This document shows positions 33,638 through 41,532 of a stretch of DNA of 44,064 nt, piece after piece (position 1 is the first letter of the stretch; the number at the start of each line of letters is the position of its first letter). Made by a program: the position numbers and the translations under genes. The notes beneath the pieces were generated by a model, which ran no database searches, was not told the DNA's origin, and saw only the letters and a list, made by a program, of their open reading frames with translations. Source of the DNA: Pseudomonadota bacterium (GTDB lineage Bacteria > Pseudomonadota > Alphaproteobacteria > Rhizobiales > Beijerinckiaceae); NCBI GenBank assembly GCA_021813805.1, contig JAKAJL010000031.1, positions 1 to 44,064 of the forward strand, in the 5' to 3' direction.

Positions 33638-36019
33638 TCAGTTCACACTGTGCGCCACCGATGGATTGACGCGCTCGAAAGACTTGGTCCAGGGCGCGGC
33701 GGCTTCGGTGATCAATTTGCGGCCACGCACTAGTTGCGCGGGGTCGGCGACGAGGCGCGCGATTTCCGCCGCGGGACGCGGCTTGCTGAAGAGATAGCCT
33801 TGGGCCTCGTCCGCCCCGTTGGCGCGCAGGATGTCGAACTGCTCCATGGTTTCGACGCCTTCGACCAGCATGTCGATGCCCAGCTCCGACACGATCGCCT
33901 TGACCGCCTTGATGATCGCCAGCGAGGCGCCGTTCCTGTCCATGTCGCGAACGAAGCTCTGGTCGATCTTGACCTTGTTGGGGCGGAAGCGGCTGAGATA
34001 GGCCAGCGAGGAATAGCCAGCGCCGAAGTCGTCGAGCGCGACGCGCACCCCCATGTCGCGCATTTCGTCGATGATCGCGAGCACGGAATCCGCGTCATGC
34101 ATCAGCACCGATTCCGTGATTTCCATCTCCAGCCGCAGCGAAGGGAATTTGGTCTCGTTGAGCACCCGGCGCACCATTTCGGCGACATTGCCGCGCGTGA
34201 ACTGGATGGCCGAGAAATTGACAGCCAGCCTCACGTCGCGCGGCCAGGACTTGGCGTCGAGACAGGCCTGCCGCAGCACCCATTCGCCGAGCTGGACGAT
34301 GACGCCGGACTCCTCGGCGATGTTCATGAATTCGCTCGGCGACACCAAGCCCAGCGTGGGATGGCGCCAGCGCACCAGGGCCTCGCAGGCGGAGATGCGC
34401 CTCCTGGCGAGGCTGACGATCGGCTGGTAATGGACTTCGAGTTCGTTACGGCCGATGCCGATTCGCAGATCGTGTTCGAGTTCCTGCTTGCGCAGCGCGT
34501 TATCCGCCATGCTCTTGTCGAAGAAGCGATGGGAGCCGCGCCCGGCGTCCTTGACGGCATAGAGCGCCATGTCGGCCGCCTTCATCAGTTCTGAGGCGTT
34601 GACGCCGTCGCGCGGCGCCATGGCGATGCCGATCGAGGCGCCGATGAGAAGCTTCGTGCTGTCGACGTGATAGGGCTCGCTGAGCGTTTCGACGGCCCGC
34701 GCCGCGAACAGCCCGGCGTCATCGCGATCGCAGCGGCGCAGGAAGACGAATTCATCGCCGCCTAGCCGCGCCACGATGTCGCCCTCCTCCGCCATTTCCC
34801 GCATGCGTTTCCCGACCCGTTGCAGCAGCTTGTCGCCGGTCGGATGGCCGAGGGAATCATTAACGTGTTTGAAGCGGTCGAGATCGACCAGCATCACCGC
34901 GAAAGACTGCGCCTCCTCGCCGATCGTCGCGGTCGCCTGCTCCAGCTCCTCGCGGAAACTGGCGCGGTTGGCGAGGCCGGTCAGGTCGTCGATCCGGGCC
35001 AGACGCTCGGCGCGGCGCTCGGACTGGCGGCGCGCGGTGCAATCCTCGATCAGCAGGGAAAAGCCCTCCGGGACCGGCTGGAACGTGAATTCCATGCAGC
35101 GGTCGTCGATCAGATCGACGGCTTCCGTGGAGCGGACGCGGCGCCGCCTGATGACGCGCGCCGCCTCGCAAAGATTTTCGACGCTCTGCGCGTTTCTGGG
35201 CCGCACGCCAAGCCTCCCGGCGAGCAGGTCTTCCGCTTCCAGCCCGCGCGCATTGGGGCCGGAGAGGCGGAACATGCGCAGGAACTGGCTGTTGCACGAG
35301 ATCAGCCTGCCGGAGGCGTCGAACATGCCGACGCATTGACTCATGCCGTTCAGCGCCGCCGTGAACTGTCGCTCCGCCTCCAGAGCCCTGGCGTTCAACC
35401 GGGCGCGCCGACGCGTGGCGAGAAAAAGAGCGAAGCCGACGCTCAGCGTCGCCGCCAGGGCGACCGGCGCATGCCGATCCCAATGGACCGCCAGTCCGGC
35501 CGCGAACAGGCCGAAGGCGGCCAGCGCCTGAAGATCGACGACTCTCGCCGGCGCGCTGTCGCGTTCGGCGGTCAGGACGACATAACTGAATGTGGAGATC
35601 GCCGCCGCGATGCGGAACGAATCGGGTGCGCCCGAGATCGCGGCGGCGAGCGTCACGAAGCCGAGGGCGGCAGCGACGGCGACCATCGCAAAGCCGCGCG
35701 CCGCCGGCGGCGCGTCGCGCCGAAGCCAGCGCGTCTCGACGGCGATCTTGGCCGCCGCCGCCATCAACAGGGTCCAGGCCGCGACGCTGACGAGCGCGCC
35801 GAAGTCGCCGCCGAGCAGCGCGGCGCCGAGGGTCAAGGCGGGCGCGGCGTCCATGATCAGGGCGCCGTCGCTCCATCCTCGCGCGTCCTCGCCGCCCCGG
35901 GTGGCCGCGAAGGGATCCGCGCCCTGGCGGGAACGCGACGCGGCTGGAACCATGGTCAACGCTCGAACCTCGCACCGAACTCCGGCCTTGCGCCGACATG
36001 GCCGCAGGCGCGCCGACAT
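33638..36019 (-). CDS. Membrane GGDEF-EAL cyclic-di-GMP protein
   Basis: This protein of up to 793 residues has about six N-terminal hydrophobic helices (for example LGAALLGGDFGALVSVAAWTLLMAA) and a PAS-like region (FTAALNGMSQCVGMFDASGRLI). The GGDEF domain has an intact RLGGDEFVFL, and the EAL domain has CEALVRW, EITESVLM, DDFGAGYSSL and EGVET. It may both make and cleave c-di-GMP; the active-site motifs look intact in both. It has no ribosome site at the first ATG. M23 (35953) is a possible start. It appears monocistronic. Confidence 0.9.
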   Translation of the reverse strand: MSARLRPCRRKAGVRCEVRALTMVPAASRSRQGADPFAATRGGEDARGWSDGALIMDAAPALTLGAALLGGDFGALVSVAAWTLLMAAAAKIAVETRWLRRDAPPAARGFAMVAVAAALGFVTLAAAISGAPDSFRIAAAISTFSYVVLTAERDSAPARVVDLQALAAFGLFAAGLAVHWDRHAPVALAATLSVGFALFLATRRRARLNARALEAERQFTAALNGMSQCVGMFDASGRLISCNSQFLRMFRLSGPNARGLEAEDLLAGRLGVRPRNAQSVENLCEAARVIRRRRVRSTEAVDLIDDRCMEFTFQPVPEGFSLLIEDCTARRQSERRAERLARIDDLTGLANRASFREELEQATATIGEEAQSFAVMLVDLDRFKHVNDSLGHPTGDKLLQRVGKRMREMAEEGDIVARLGGDEFVFLRRCDRDDAGLFAARAVETLSEPYHVDSTKLLIGASIGIAMAPRDGVNASELMKAADMALYAVKDAGRGSHRFFDKSMADNALRKQELEHDLRIGIGRNELEVHYQPIVSLARRRISACEALVRWRHPTLGLVSPSEFMNIAEESGVIVQLGEWVLRQACLDAKSWPRDVRLAVNFSAIQFTRGNVAEMVRRVLNETKFPSLRLEMEITESVLMHDADSVLAIIDEMRDMGVRVALDDFGAGYSSLAYLSRFRPNKVKIDQSFVRDMDRNGASLAIIKAVKAIVSELGIDMLVEGVETMEQFDILRANGADEAQGYLFSKPRPAAEIARLVADPAQLVRGRKLITEAAAPWTKSFERVNPSVAHSVN

Positions 36020-36034
36020 TAGCCGCGCGAGGTA

Positions 36035-36059
36035 AACAATGATTCAACCTATGATTGTT
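36035..36059. promoter_or_regulatory. AT-rich inverted repeat upstream of GGDEF-EAL gene
   Basis: AACAAT and ATTGTT flank a 13-base centre that also holds two GATT words. It lies 15 bases before the first possible start of the GGDEF-EAL gene. It could be an operator. Confidence 0.35.
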
Positions 36060-36144
36060 TTGTACGATCAGACACGCATCTGGAGCATCGAACCCAGGGC
36101 GCGAGGAAGAAACCAAGCCTCGGCGCCGGTCGGTTTCGGGAAGC

Positions 36145-36414
36145 TCAATCCGCGACCCGGCTGCCGTCCTCGCGGATGACCTCGCCGGGGTCGGGATAGG
36201 TCATGGTCGGCTCCTCGACGCAGGAGGTGGCGCGCTCGTTCTTCCAGGGGGAGACGGCGCCGGGTTCGGCCAGCTTGAAAAAGCCGGTCCGCGCGGCGAC
36301 GAGATCGCGGGCGTCGGCCGGGGTCAAAGCGCAGGCCCAGACATGGGCCTTCTCGACCGAATATTTCCAGGACGGATCGTTTCCGTCGATCGGCGACAGG
36401 CGAAAAACCTTCAT
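36145..36414 (-). CDS. Small hypothetical protein
   Basis: This 89-residue soluble protein starts MKVFRLSPIDGNDPSWKYSVEKAHVWACAL, then ADARDLVAARTGFFKL, and ends in a disordered acidic tail. I recall similar small proteins in Rhizobiales without a function. It follows the flavin reductase by 37 bases on the same strand and has a GGGAGGGGGATATG context at its start, which strongly supports translation. Confidence 0.75.
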   Translation of the reverse strand: MKVFRLSPIDGNDPSWKYSVEKAHVWACALTPADARDLVAARTGFFKLAEPGAVSPWKNERATSCVEEPTMTYPDPGEVIREDGSRVAD

Positions 36415-36451
36415 ATCCCCCTCCCGTTTCCCGGTTGAAAATCTTTCTTGC

Positions 36452-36982
36452 TCAAGCCTTATCGGATGGCAGCCGCAATTCCTCGCCGTCGATCAGGAAA
36501 CGGCCATAGCCGCAATGATGCAGGGTCTTCGCCCTCGCCCGCGCCGAATCGACCCAGGCCTTGACCGCTTCGAGAACGAACAGGTTGTAACGCGCGACCA
36601 TCCGGCGATCGACGACCTTGCATTCGATATTGACGACGCATTGCGCGATTCGCGGCGCGGAGACCTGGCGGCCCGGCAGCGCTTTCAGGCCAAAACGCGC
36701 GAATTTATCGACCTCGCGGCCCGAGCAATTGCCGATGGCGACGACGGTTTCGGCAAGATCGGCCGGCGGGATCGCGATCACGCATTCGCCGGTTTTCGCC
36801 AGCGCCCGGTGGGAAAAATTGGCCTCGCTGACGACGCAGGCGATCAGCGGCGGATTGAACTCGACCATCATGTGCCAGGACATGGTCATGACGTTGAAGC
36901 GGCCGCCGTCGGCCGTGGTCACCAGCACGACGGGCCCGGGTTCGAGCTTCTGATAGACCTTGCCGAGATCGAGGCTGCGCAT
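36452..36982 (-). CDS. Flavin reductase-like FMN-binding protein
   Basis: This 176-residue split-barrel flavoprotein of the DIM6/NTAB (flavin_reduct) family has VYQKLEPGPVVLVTTADGGRFNVMTMSWHMMVEFNPPLIACVVSE and IECKVVDRRMVARYNLFVLEAV. It likely reduces or binds FMN for a partner oxygenase, but no oxygenase lies beside it. It is divergent from the nucleoside transporter, with a shared 216-base region. Confidence 0.88.
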   Translation of the reverse strand: MRSLDLGKVYQKLEPGPVVLVTTADGGRFNVMTMSWHMMVEFNPPLIACVVSEANFSHRALAKTGECVIAIPPADLAETVVAIGNCSGREVDKFARFGLKALPGRQVSAPRIAQCVVNIECKVVDRRMVARYNLFVLEAVKAWVDSARARAKTLHHCGYGRFLIDGEELRLPSDKA

Positions 36983-37198
36983 GGACTAAATCTGGCCGCG
37001 CGAGAGCCCGGCCGCAAGGCGGAACAACAGACTCCGCGACGATTTGCGCTCATTTCGCGTCCGGGCCATGATCGTCGCCGTCGCCGTGTTCGCTCCTGAT
37101 GTTCCGGCCTTTTCGTTGCTTGCCGCCTGGCAAGTCCGACCCTGTGAGGCGGGTTTCGGGCGCCCGTGCCTCTTTCGCCTGAAATTTTCGGGTCCGAT

Positions 37199-38446
37199 AT
37201 GAACCTTCTCCATGGAATTTTCGGCCTCGCCTGCCTGCTCGGCCTCGCCTTTCTCTTCAGCGAGGATCGCCGCGCCATTCCCTGGCGGGTGGTCGTCGCC
37301 GGAGTCGGCCTGCAAATCGCGCTCGCCGTTCTGTTGCTGAAATTCCCGCCTGCCGGCGCCTTCATGGCGGCGCTCGCCGGCGCGGTCGGCGCGCTCGATC
37401 GCGCGACCGAGGCGGGAACCAGCTTCGTCTTCGGCTATCTCGGCGGCGCGCCCTTGCCCTTTGCGGCCAATGGCCAGGGCTCCAGCCTGGTGCTGGCCTT
37501 CCAGGTCTTTCCGCTCATCCTGGTCATCGCCGCCCTGTCCTCCTTGATGTTTCATTGGGGCGTCATGCAGAAAATCGTCGCCGCCATGGCTTTCGTGCTG
37601 CGCCGCGCGGTCGGGATCGGCGGCGCGCTTGGCACGGGAGCGGCGGTGAATTTCTTCGTCGGCATGGTCGAATCGCCGATCCTGATCCGCCCCTATCTCG
37701 CGCGGATGCAACGCGGCGAACTTTTTGCCCTGATGAGCGCCGGCATGGCGGGCATCGCCGGCTCGGTCATGGCGATCTATGGCCATATCCTCGGCCCGGT
37801 CATTCCCGAGGCTTTTCGGCATGTGCTGACCGCCGCCCTGATCTCGGCGCCTGCGGCGATCGCCATCGCCGCCATTCTCGTGCCCTTCGCGCCGCGCGCG
37901 GAAGGCGACGCGCCGATCGTGGTCGCGGACCCGCCGCGCAACGCCCTGGAGGCCGTGGCGCGCGGAACCAATGACGGCGTGACCATCCTGATCAATGTGC
38001 TGGCGCATCTGATCGTGCTGCTGGCGCTGGCGGCGTTGGTCAATTCCATCCTCGCCGCCTTGCCGAACCTCTGGGGCGCGCCACTCAGCCTGCAGCGGAT
38101 TTTTTCGTGGATCTTCCGACCGCTCGCCTTTCTCATCGGCGTCGATTCGCCGGACCTCGACACGGCGGCGCGGCTGCTGGGGATAAGAACCACCCTCAAC
38201 GAATTCATCGCCTATGTCGACCTCGCCGCGACCCCGGCGGGTTCTTTAAGCCCGCGCTCGCGCCTCATCCTGCTCTATGCCTTGTGCGGCTTCGCCAATT
38301 TCGGCTCGGTCGGCATTCTGGTCGGCGGCCTGAGCGCCATGGCGCCCGAGCGCAAACACGATGTCATCTCGTTGGGACTCAAGGCGCTTGCGGCGGGAAC
38401 ACTAGCGTCGCTGATGGGGGGCGCCGTCATCGGCGCGCTTAATTGA
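37199..38446 (+). CDS. CNT-family concentrative nucleoside transporter
   Basis: This 415-residue inner-membrane protein of the NupC/CNT type has many helices. The conserved GMVESPILIRPYL, AGIAGSVMAIYG, ALCGFANFGSVGILVGGL and LGIRTTLNEFIAY blocks form the nucleoside- and cation-binding core. It takes up nucleosides using an ion gradient. The chosen ATG gives MNLLHGIFGLACLLGLAFL, the usual start. Confidence 0.93.
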   Translation: MNLLHGIFGLACLLGLAFLFSEDRRAIPWRVVVAGVGLQIALAVLLLKFPPAGAFMAALAGAVGALDRATEAGTSFVFGYLGGAPLPFAANGQGSSLVLAFQVFPLILVIAALSSLMFHWGVMQKIVAAMAFVLRRAVGIGGALGTGAAVNFFVGMVESPILIRPYLARMQRGELFALMSAGMAGIAGSVMAIYGHILGPVIPEAFRHVLTAALISAPAAIAIAAILVPFAPRAEGDAPIVVADPPRNALEAVARGTNDGVTILINVLAHLIVLLALAALVNSILAALPNLWGAPLSLQRIFSWIFRPLAFLIGVDSPDLDTAARLLGIRTTLNEFIAYVDLAATPAGSLSPRSRLILLYALCGFANFGSVGILVGGLSAMAPERKHDVISLGLKALAAGTLASLMGGAVIGALN

Positions 38447-38556
38447 GCGATGGCCCGTGAAATCGCGACAATGCATAGCTTCAATTCAGGAAACGCTTTG
38501 GCCTGTTGCATCGCCGCAACGGCGCGCCGGAAACCGAGCGAAGTCCGCTCCCGCGC

Positions 38557-38585
38557 TTGATCGTACGAACGGCGGAAAATAGCAT
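38557..38585 (+). promoter_or_regulatory. Candidate promoter of the RND efflux operon with palindromic overlap
   Basis: TTGATC and TAGCAT are spaced by 17 bases, 67 bases before the outer-membrane factor start. The 8-base palindrome TCGTACGA (38561-38568) overlaps the -35 end and could be a repressor operator. The match to consensus is moderate. Confidence 0.4.
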
Positions 38586-38652
38586 CGGTTAGGATTTATG
38601 GCGTTTTCACGGCGGGCGCCGGCGCGGCCGCACGCCTGAAGCAGGACTTTTG

Positions 38653-40302
38653 ATGACCCACGATCGCGGCATGTCCCGACCCACGCGCCGAACATTCGGA
38701 GCGGGGCCGCCCCGGCGGCCTGTCCGCATGTCCGCTCTGGTTCTGCTTGCGCCGCTCGCGGCTTGTTCGGTCGGCCCGAAATTCGTCGCTCCCGACGCCC
38801 CGCTCGGCCTCAAATGGCGCGAATCGCGCAACCCGGCGGTCAAGACCAGCCGTGAGGACTATCGCAATTGGTGGACGGCGTTCCGCGATCCGACGCTCAA
38901 CCGCCTGGTCGCCATCGCCTATGACCAGAACCTCACCCTGATGGAAGCCGGCGCCCGCGTGCTCAAGGCGCGAGCGATCCTGGGCGAGGCCATCGGCGAA
39001 GTCTATCCGCAGATTCAGCAGCTCAACGGATCGGCCGATTACATCAAGCTTCCGCGCACGGACGCCTCGACCAACCCCAACAATGCGATCGCCGGCAATT
39101 TCTGGCGGGTCAATCTGGGCGGCCAGGTCGCCTGGGAGCTCGACCTGTGGGGCAAGTTCCGCCACGGCGTCGAATCGGCCGACGCCTCCTATCTCGCGTC
39201 AATCGCAACTTATGACGACGTTCTGGTCACCCTGATCGGCGACGTGGCCAACAATTACATCGCGATCCGGACGTTGCAGGCGCAGGTCGCCATCGCGCGG
39301 GCCAATGTCGTCAAGCAGAAGGAGGCGCTGCAGATCGCCGAGGCCCGCTTCAAGGGCGGCGCGACCTCTGAACTCGACGTTTTCCAGGCGAAAAACGTCC
39401 TCGCCCAGACCGAGGCCGCGATCCCGCAATATACCGCCCAGTTGCAGCAGCAGGAGAACGCCTTGCGCGTTCTGCTCGGCGAGCCGCCGGAAACGATCGA
39501 CAACCTGCTCAATGTTTCGCGCGGCGTTCCGGCGCCGCCGGCGAACGTCGCGGTCGGAATTCCCGCCGACCTGCTGCGCCGCCGGCCCGACGTGCGCGCG
39601 GCGGAACTGGCCGCGGTCGCGCAGGGCGCGCAGGTCGGCATGGCCGAGGCGGACCTCTACCCCGCCTTCACCCTGGCCGGCGCCCTCGGCACCGTGGCCA
39701 GCACGACTCCGGGCAATAGCCTGAAGCAGCTGTTCACCCAGCCGAGCATCGCCTTCGCCTTCGGCCCGTCCTTCAGCTGGCCGATTCTGAATTACGGGCA
39801 GATCACCAACAATGTCCGCGCCCAGGACGCCGAATTGCAGGCGTTGCTGATCAAATACAAAAATACGGTCCTCAAGGCCCAGCGTGAGGTCGAGGACGGG
39901 CTGAGCGGCTTCATCCAGGGCCGCCGGCAGGTCGCTTATCTCAAGCAGAGCGTCTCTGCGGCCAACAGCGCCCTCAATGTCGCGATCAGCCAGTACCAGC
40001 TCGGCACGCGCGACTTCACCACCGTGCTGACCGCCGAGCAGAATCTCTATCTGGCGCAGAACAATCTGGTCGCGGCCGAAGGCAATGTCTCGGTCAGCCT
40101 GACCATGGCCTATCGCGCGCTCGGCGGCGGCTGGCAGATCCGCTGGGGACGGGATTTCGTCCCCGGGCCCGTCCGCGAGGAAATGCGCGCCCGCACCAAT
40201 TGGGGCGAATTGCTCCCGCCTGCCGGCCAAAAGGCGCCGGCGACGCCCGGGCTCCCCGGCCCGCCTAACCTCGGACCGACTGTGAGGCCGCCGCAATGGT
40301 GA
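38653..40302 (+). CDS. RND efflux outer membrane lipoprotein (NodT/OprM family)
   Basis: This 549-residue outer membrane factor has a lipoprotein signal ending in LAAC (C38). The two OEP repeats carry WWTAFRDPTLNRLVAIAYDQN, ARFKGGATSELDVFQAKNVLAQTEA and IPADLLRRRPDVRAAELAA. Trimers form the exit duct of RND pumps. It is the first gene of the operon, and its stop overlaps the adaptor start by 7 bases. The C-terminus is Pro-rich. Confidence 0.93.
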   Translation: MTHDRGMSRPTRRTFGAGPPRRPVRMSALVLLAPLAACSVGPKFVAPDAPLGLKWRESRNPAVKTSREDYRNWWTAFRDPTLNRLVAIAYDQNLTLMEAGARVLKARAILGEAIGEVYPQIQQLNGSADYIKLPRTDASTNPNNAIAGNFWRVNLGGQVAWELDLWGKFRHGVESADASYLASIATYDDVLVTLIGDVANNYIAIRTLQAQVAIARANVVKQKEALQIAEARFKGGATSELDVFQAKNVLAQTEAAIPQYTAQLQQQENALRVLLGEPPETIDNLLNVSRGVPAPPANVAVGIPADLLRRRPDVRAAELAAVAQGAQVGMAEADLYPAFTLAGALGTVASTTPGNSLKQLFTQPSIAFAFGPSFSWPILNYGQITNNVRAQDAELQALLIKYKNTVLKAQREVEDGLSGFIQGRRQVAYLKQSVSAANSALNVAISQYQLGTRDFTTVLTAEQNLYLAQNNLVAAEGNVSVSLTMAYRALGGGWQIRWGRDFVPGPVREEMRARTNWGELLPPAGQKAPATPGLPGPPNLGPTVRPPQW

Positions 40303-41492
40303 TCGCGATGAAAGACATCTTCCGCCTCTCGACGCGACATGCGCTCGGCGTCGCCGCCGCCTTGGCCCCGCTTGCCGCCGCCCTCGCGACGACGGCCAAA
40401 GCCCAGACGCCTGCCCAAGCCCAGACGCCTGCCCAAGCCCAGACGCCGCCCGCCATTCCGGTCATGACGCCACAGATGCAGGCCGTCAGCGACACATTGG
40501 AGGTCATCGGCAACGCCGCGGCGGTCAACCAGGTCAAGCTGGTCGCGCGCGTTCCCGGCTATCTGGAAAAGATCGAGTTCGAAGACGGCGCGATCGTCAA
40601 GAAAGGCGACCTGCTCTTCGTCATCCAGCAGGACCAGTACAAGGCCCAGCTTCAGCAGGCCCAGGCCCAACTCGAAGCCGCGACGGTCGCCCGCGACCAC
40701 GCCAGGCTCGAAGTCGGCCGTTATACCGCATTGCTCAAGCAACATGCGACCTCCCAGGTCGAGGTGGATCACTGGGTCTTCGAACAGCAGACCGCCGAGG
40801 CCAATATCAAGGCGGCGCAGGCGCAGGTCGCGATCGCCCGGCTCAACTTGAGTTACACCGAGGTGCGCGCGCCTTTCGACGGCCAGATGGGCAGGCATCT
40901 GATCGATGTCGGCAACATGGTCGGCGCCAGCCCGCAGACCGCCGTCCTCGCCGAGATCACCCAGCTCGATCCGATCTATGTCGTCGCCAATATCAGCTCG
41001 CAGCAGGCTTTGCAGATCCGCGCCAATCTCGACCAGCGCCGGCTGACCCTGGCCGAACTTCATCAAATCCCGGTCGAGGCCGCCCTGTCCGACGAGACCG
41101 GTTTTCCGCACCGGGGGAAACTGGAATATGTCGCGCCGGCGATTGACGCCGCGACCGGCACGCTGTTTCTGCGCGGCATTCTTCCCAATCCGACGCGAAC
41201 CTTCCTGCCGGGCCTGTTCGTGAAAATCCGCCTGCCCATGGGCAAGATCCAGAAAAGCGCCCTGCTTGTCCCCCAGATGGCTTTGCAGGAAGACCAGGGC
41301 GGACGCTATCTCCTCGTCGTCAATGACCGCAATGTCGTCGAGAAGCGTTATGTCCAACTCGGCCAGACCGTTGGCTCGCTGCAGACGATCAACAGCGGCC
41401 TCAGCCGCGAAGACCGCGTGGTGGTCGGCGAGCTCTGGCGCGTGTCGCCCGGCATGACGGTCACGCCGAAACTCACGACAGACGCGAATTGA
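40296..41492 (+). CDS. RND efflux periplasmic adaptor
   Basis: This membrane-fusion protein of 398 residues has a signal peptide (LGVAAALAPLAAALATTAKAQ). A short linker of tandem AQTPAQ units (18-base DNA repeats, 40401-40450) follows. Next come the lipoyl/hairpin region (ARVPGYLEKIEFEDGAIVKKGDLLFVIQ) and the beta-barrel part (LSYTEVRAPFDGQMGRHLIDVGNMVG). It links the pump to the outer membrane duct. The first ATG overlaps the previous gene; an ATG four codons later is the alternative. Confidence 0.93.
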   Translation: MVIAMKDIFRLSTRHALGVAAALAPLAAALATTAKAQTPAQAQTPAQAQTPPAIPVMTPQMQAVSDTLEVIGNAAAVNQVKLVARVPGYLEKIEFEDGAIVKKGDLLFVIQQDQYKAQLQQAQAQLEAATVARDHARLEVGRYTALLKQHATSQVEVDHWVFEQQTAEANIKAAQAQVAIARLNLSYTEVRAPFDGQMGRHLIDVGNMVGASPQTAVLAEITQLDPIYVVANISSQQALQIRANLDQRRLTLAELHQIPVEAALSDETGFPHRGKLEYVAPAIDAATGTLFLRGILPNPTRTFLPGLFVKIRLPMGKIQKSALLVPQMALQEDQGGRYLLVVNDRNVVEKRYVQLGQTVGSLQTINSGLSREDRVVVGELWRVSPGMTVTPKLTTDAN

Positions 41493-41532
41493 TTTGGGCC
41501 GGATCGCCTGAGCCACAGCAGGAAACAAGCCG

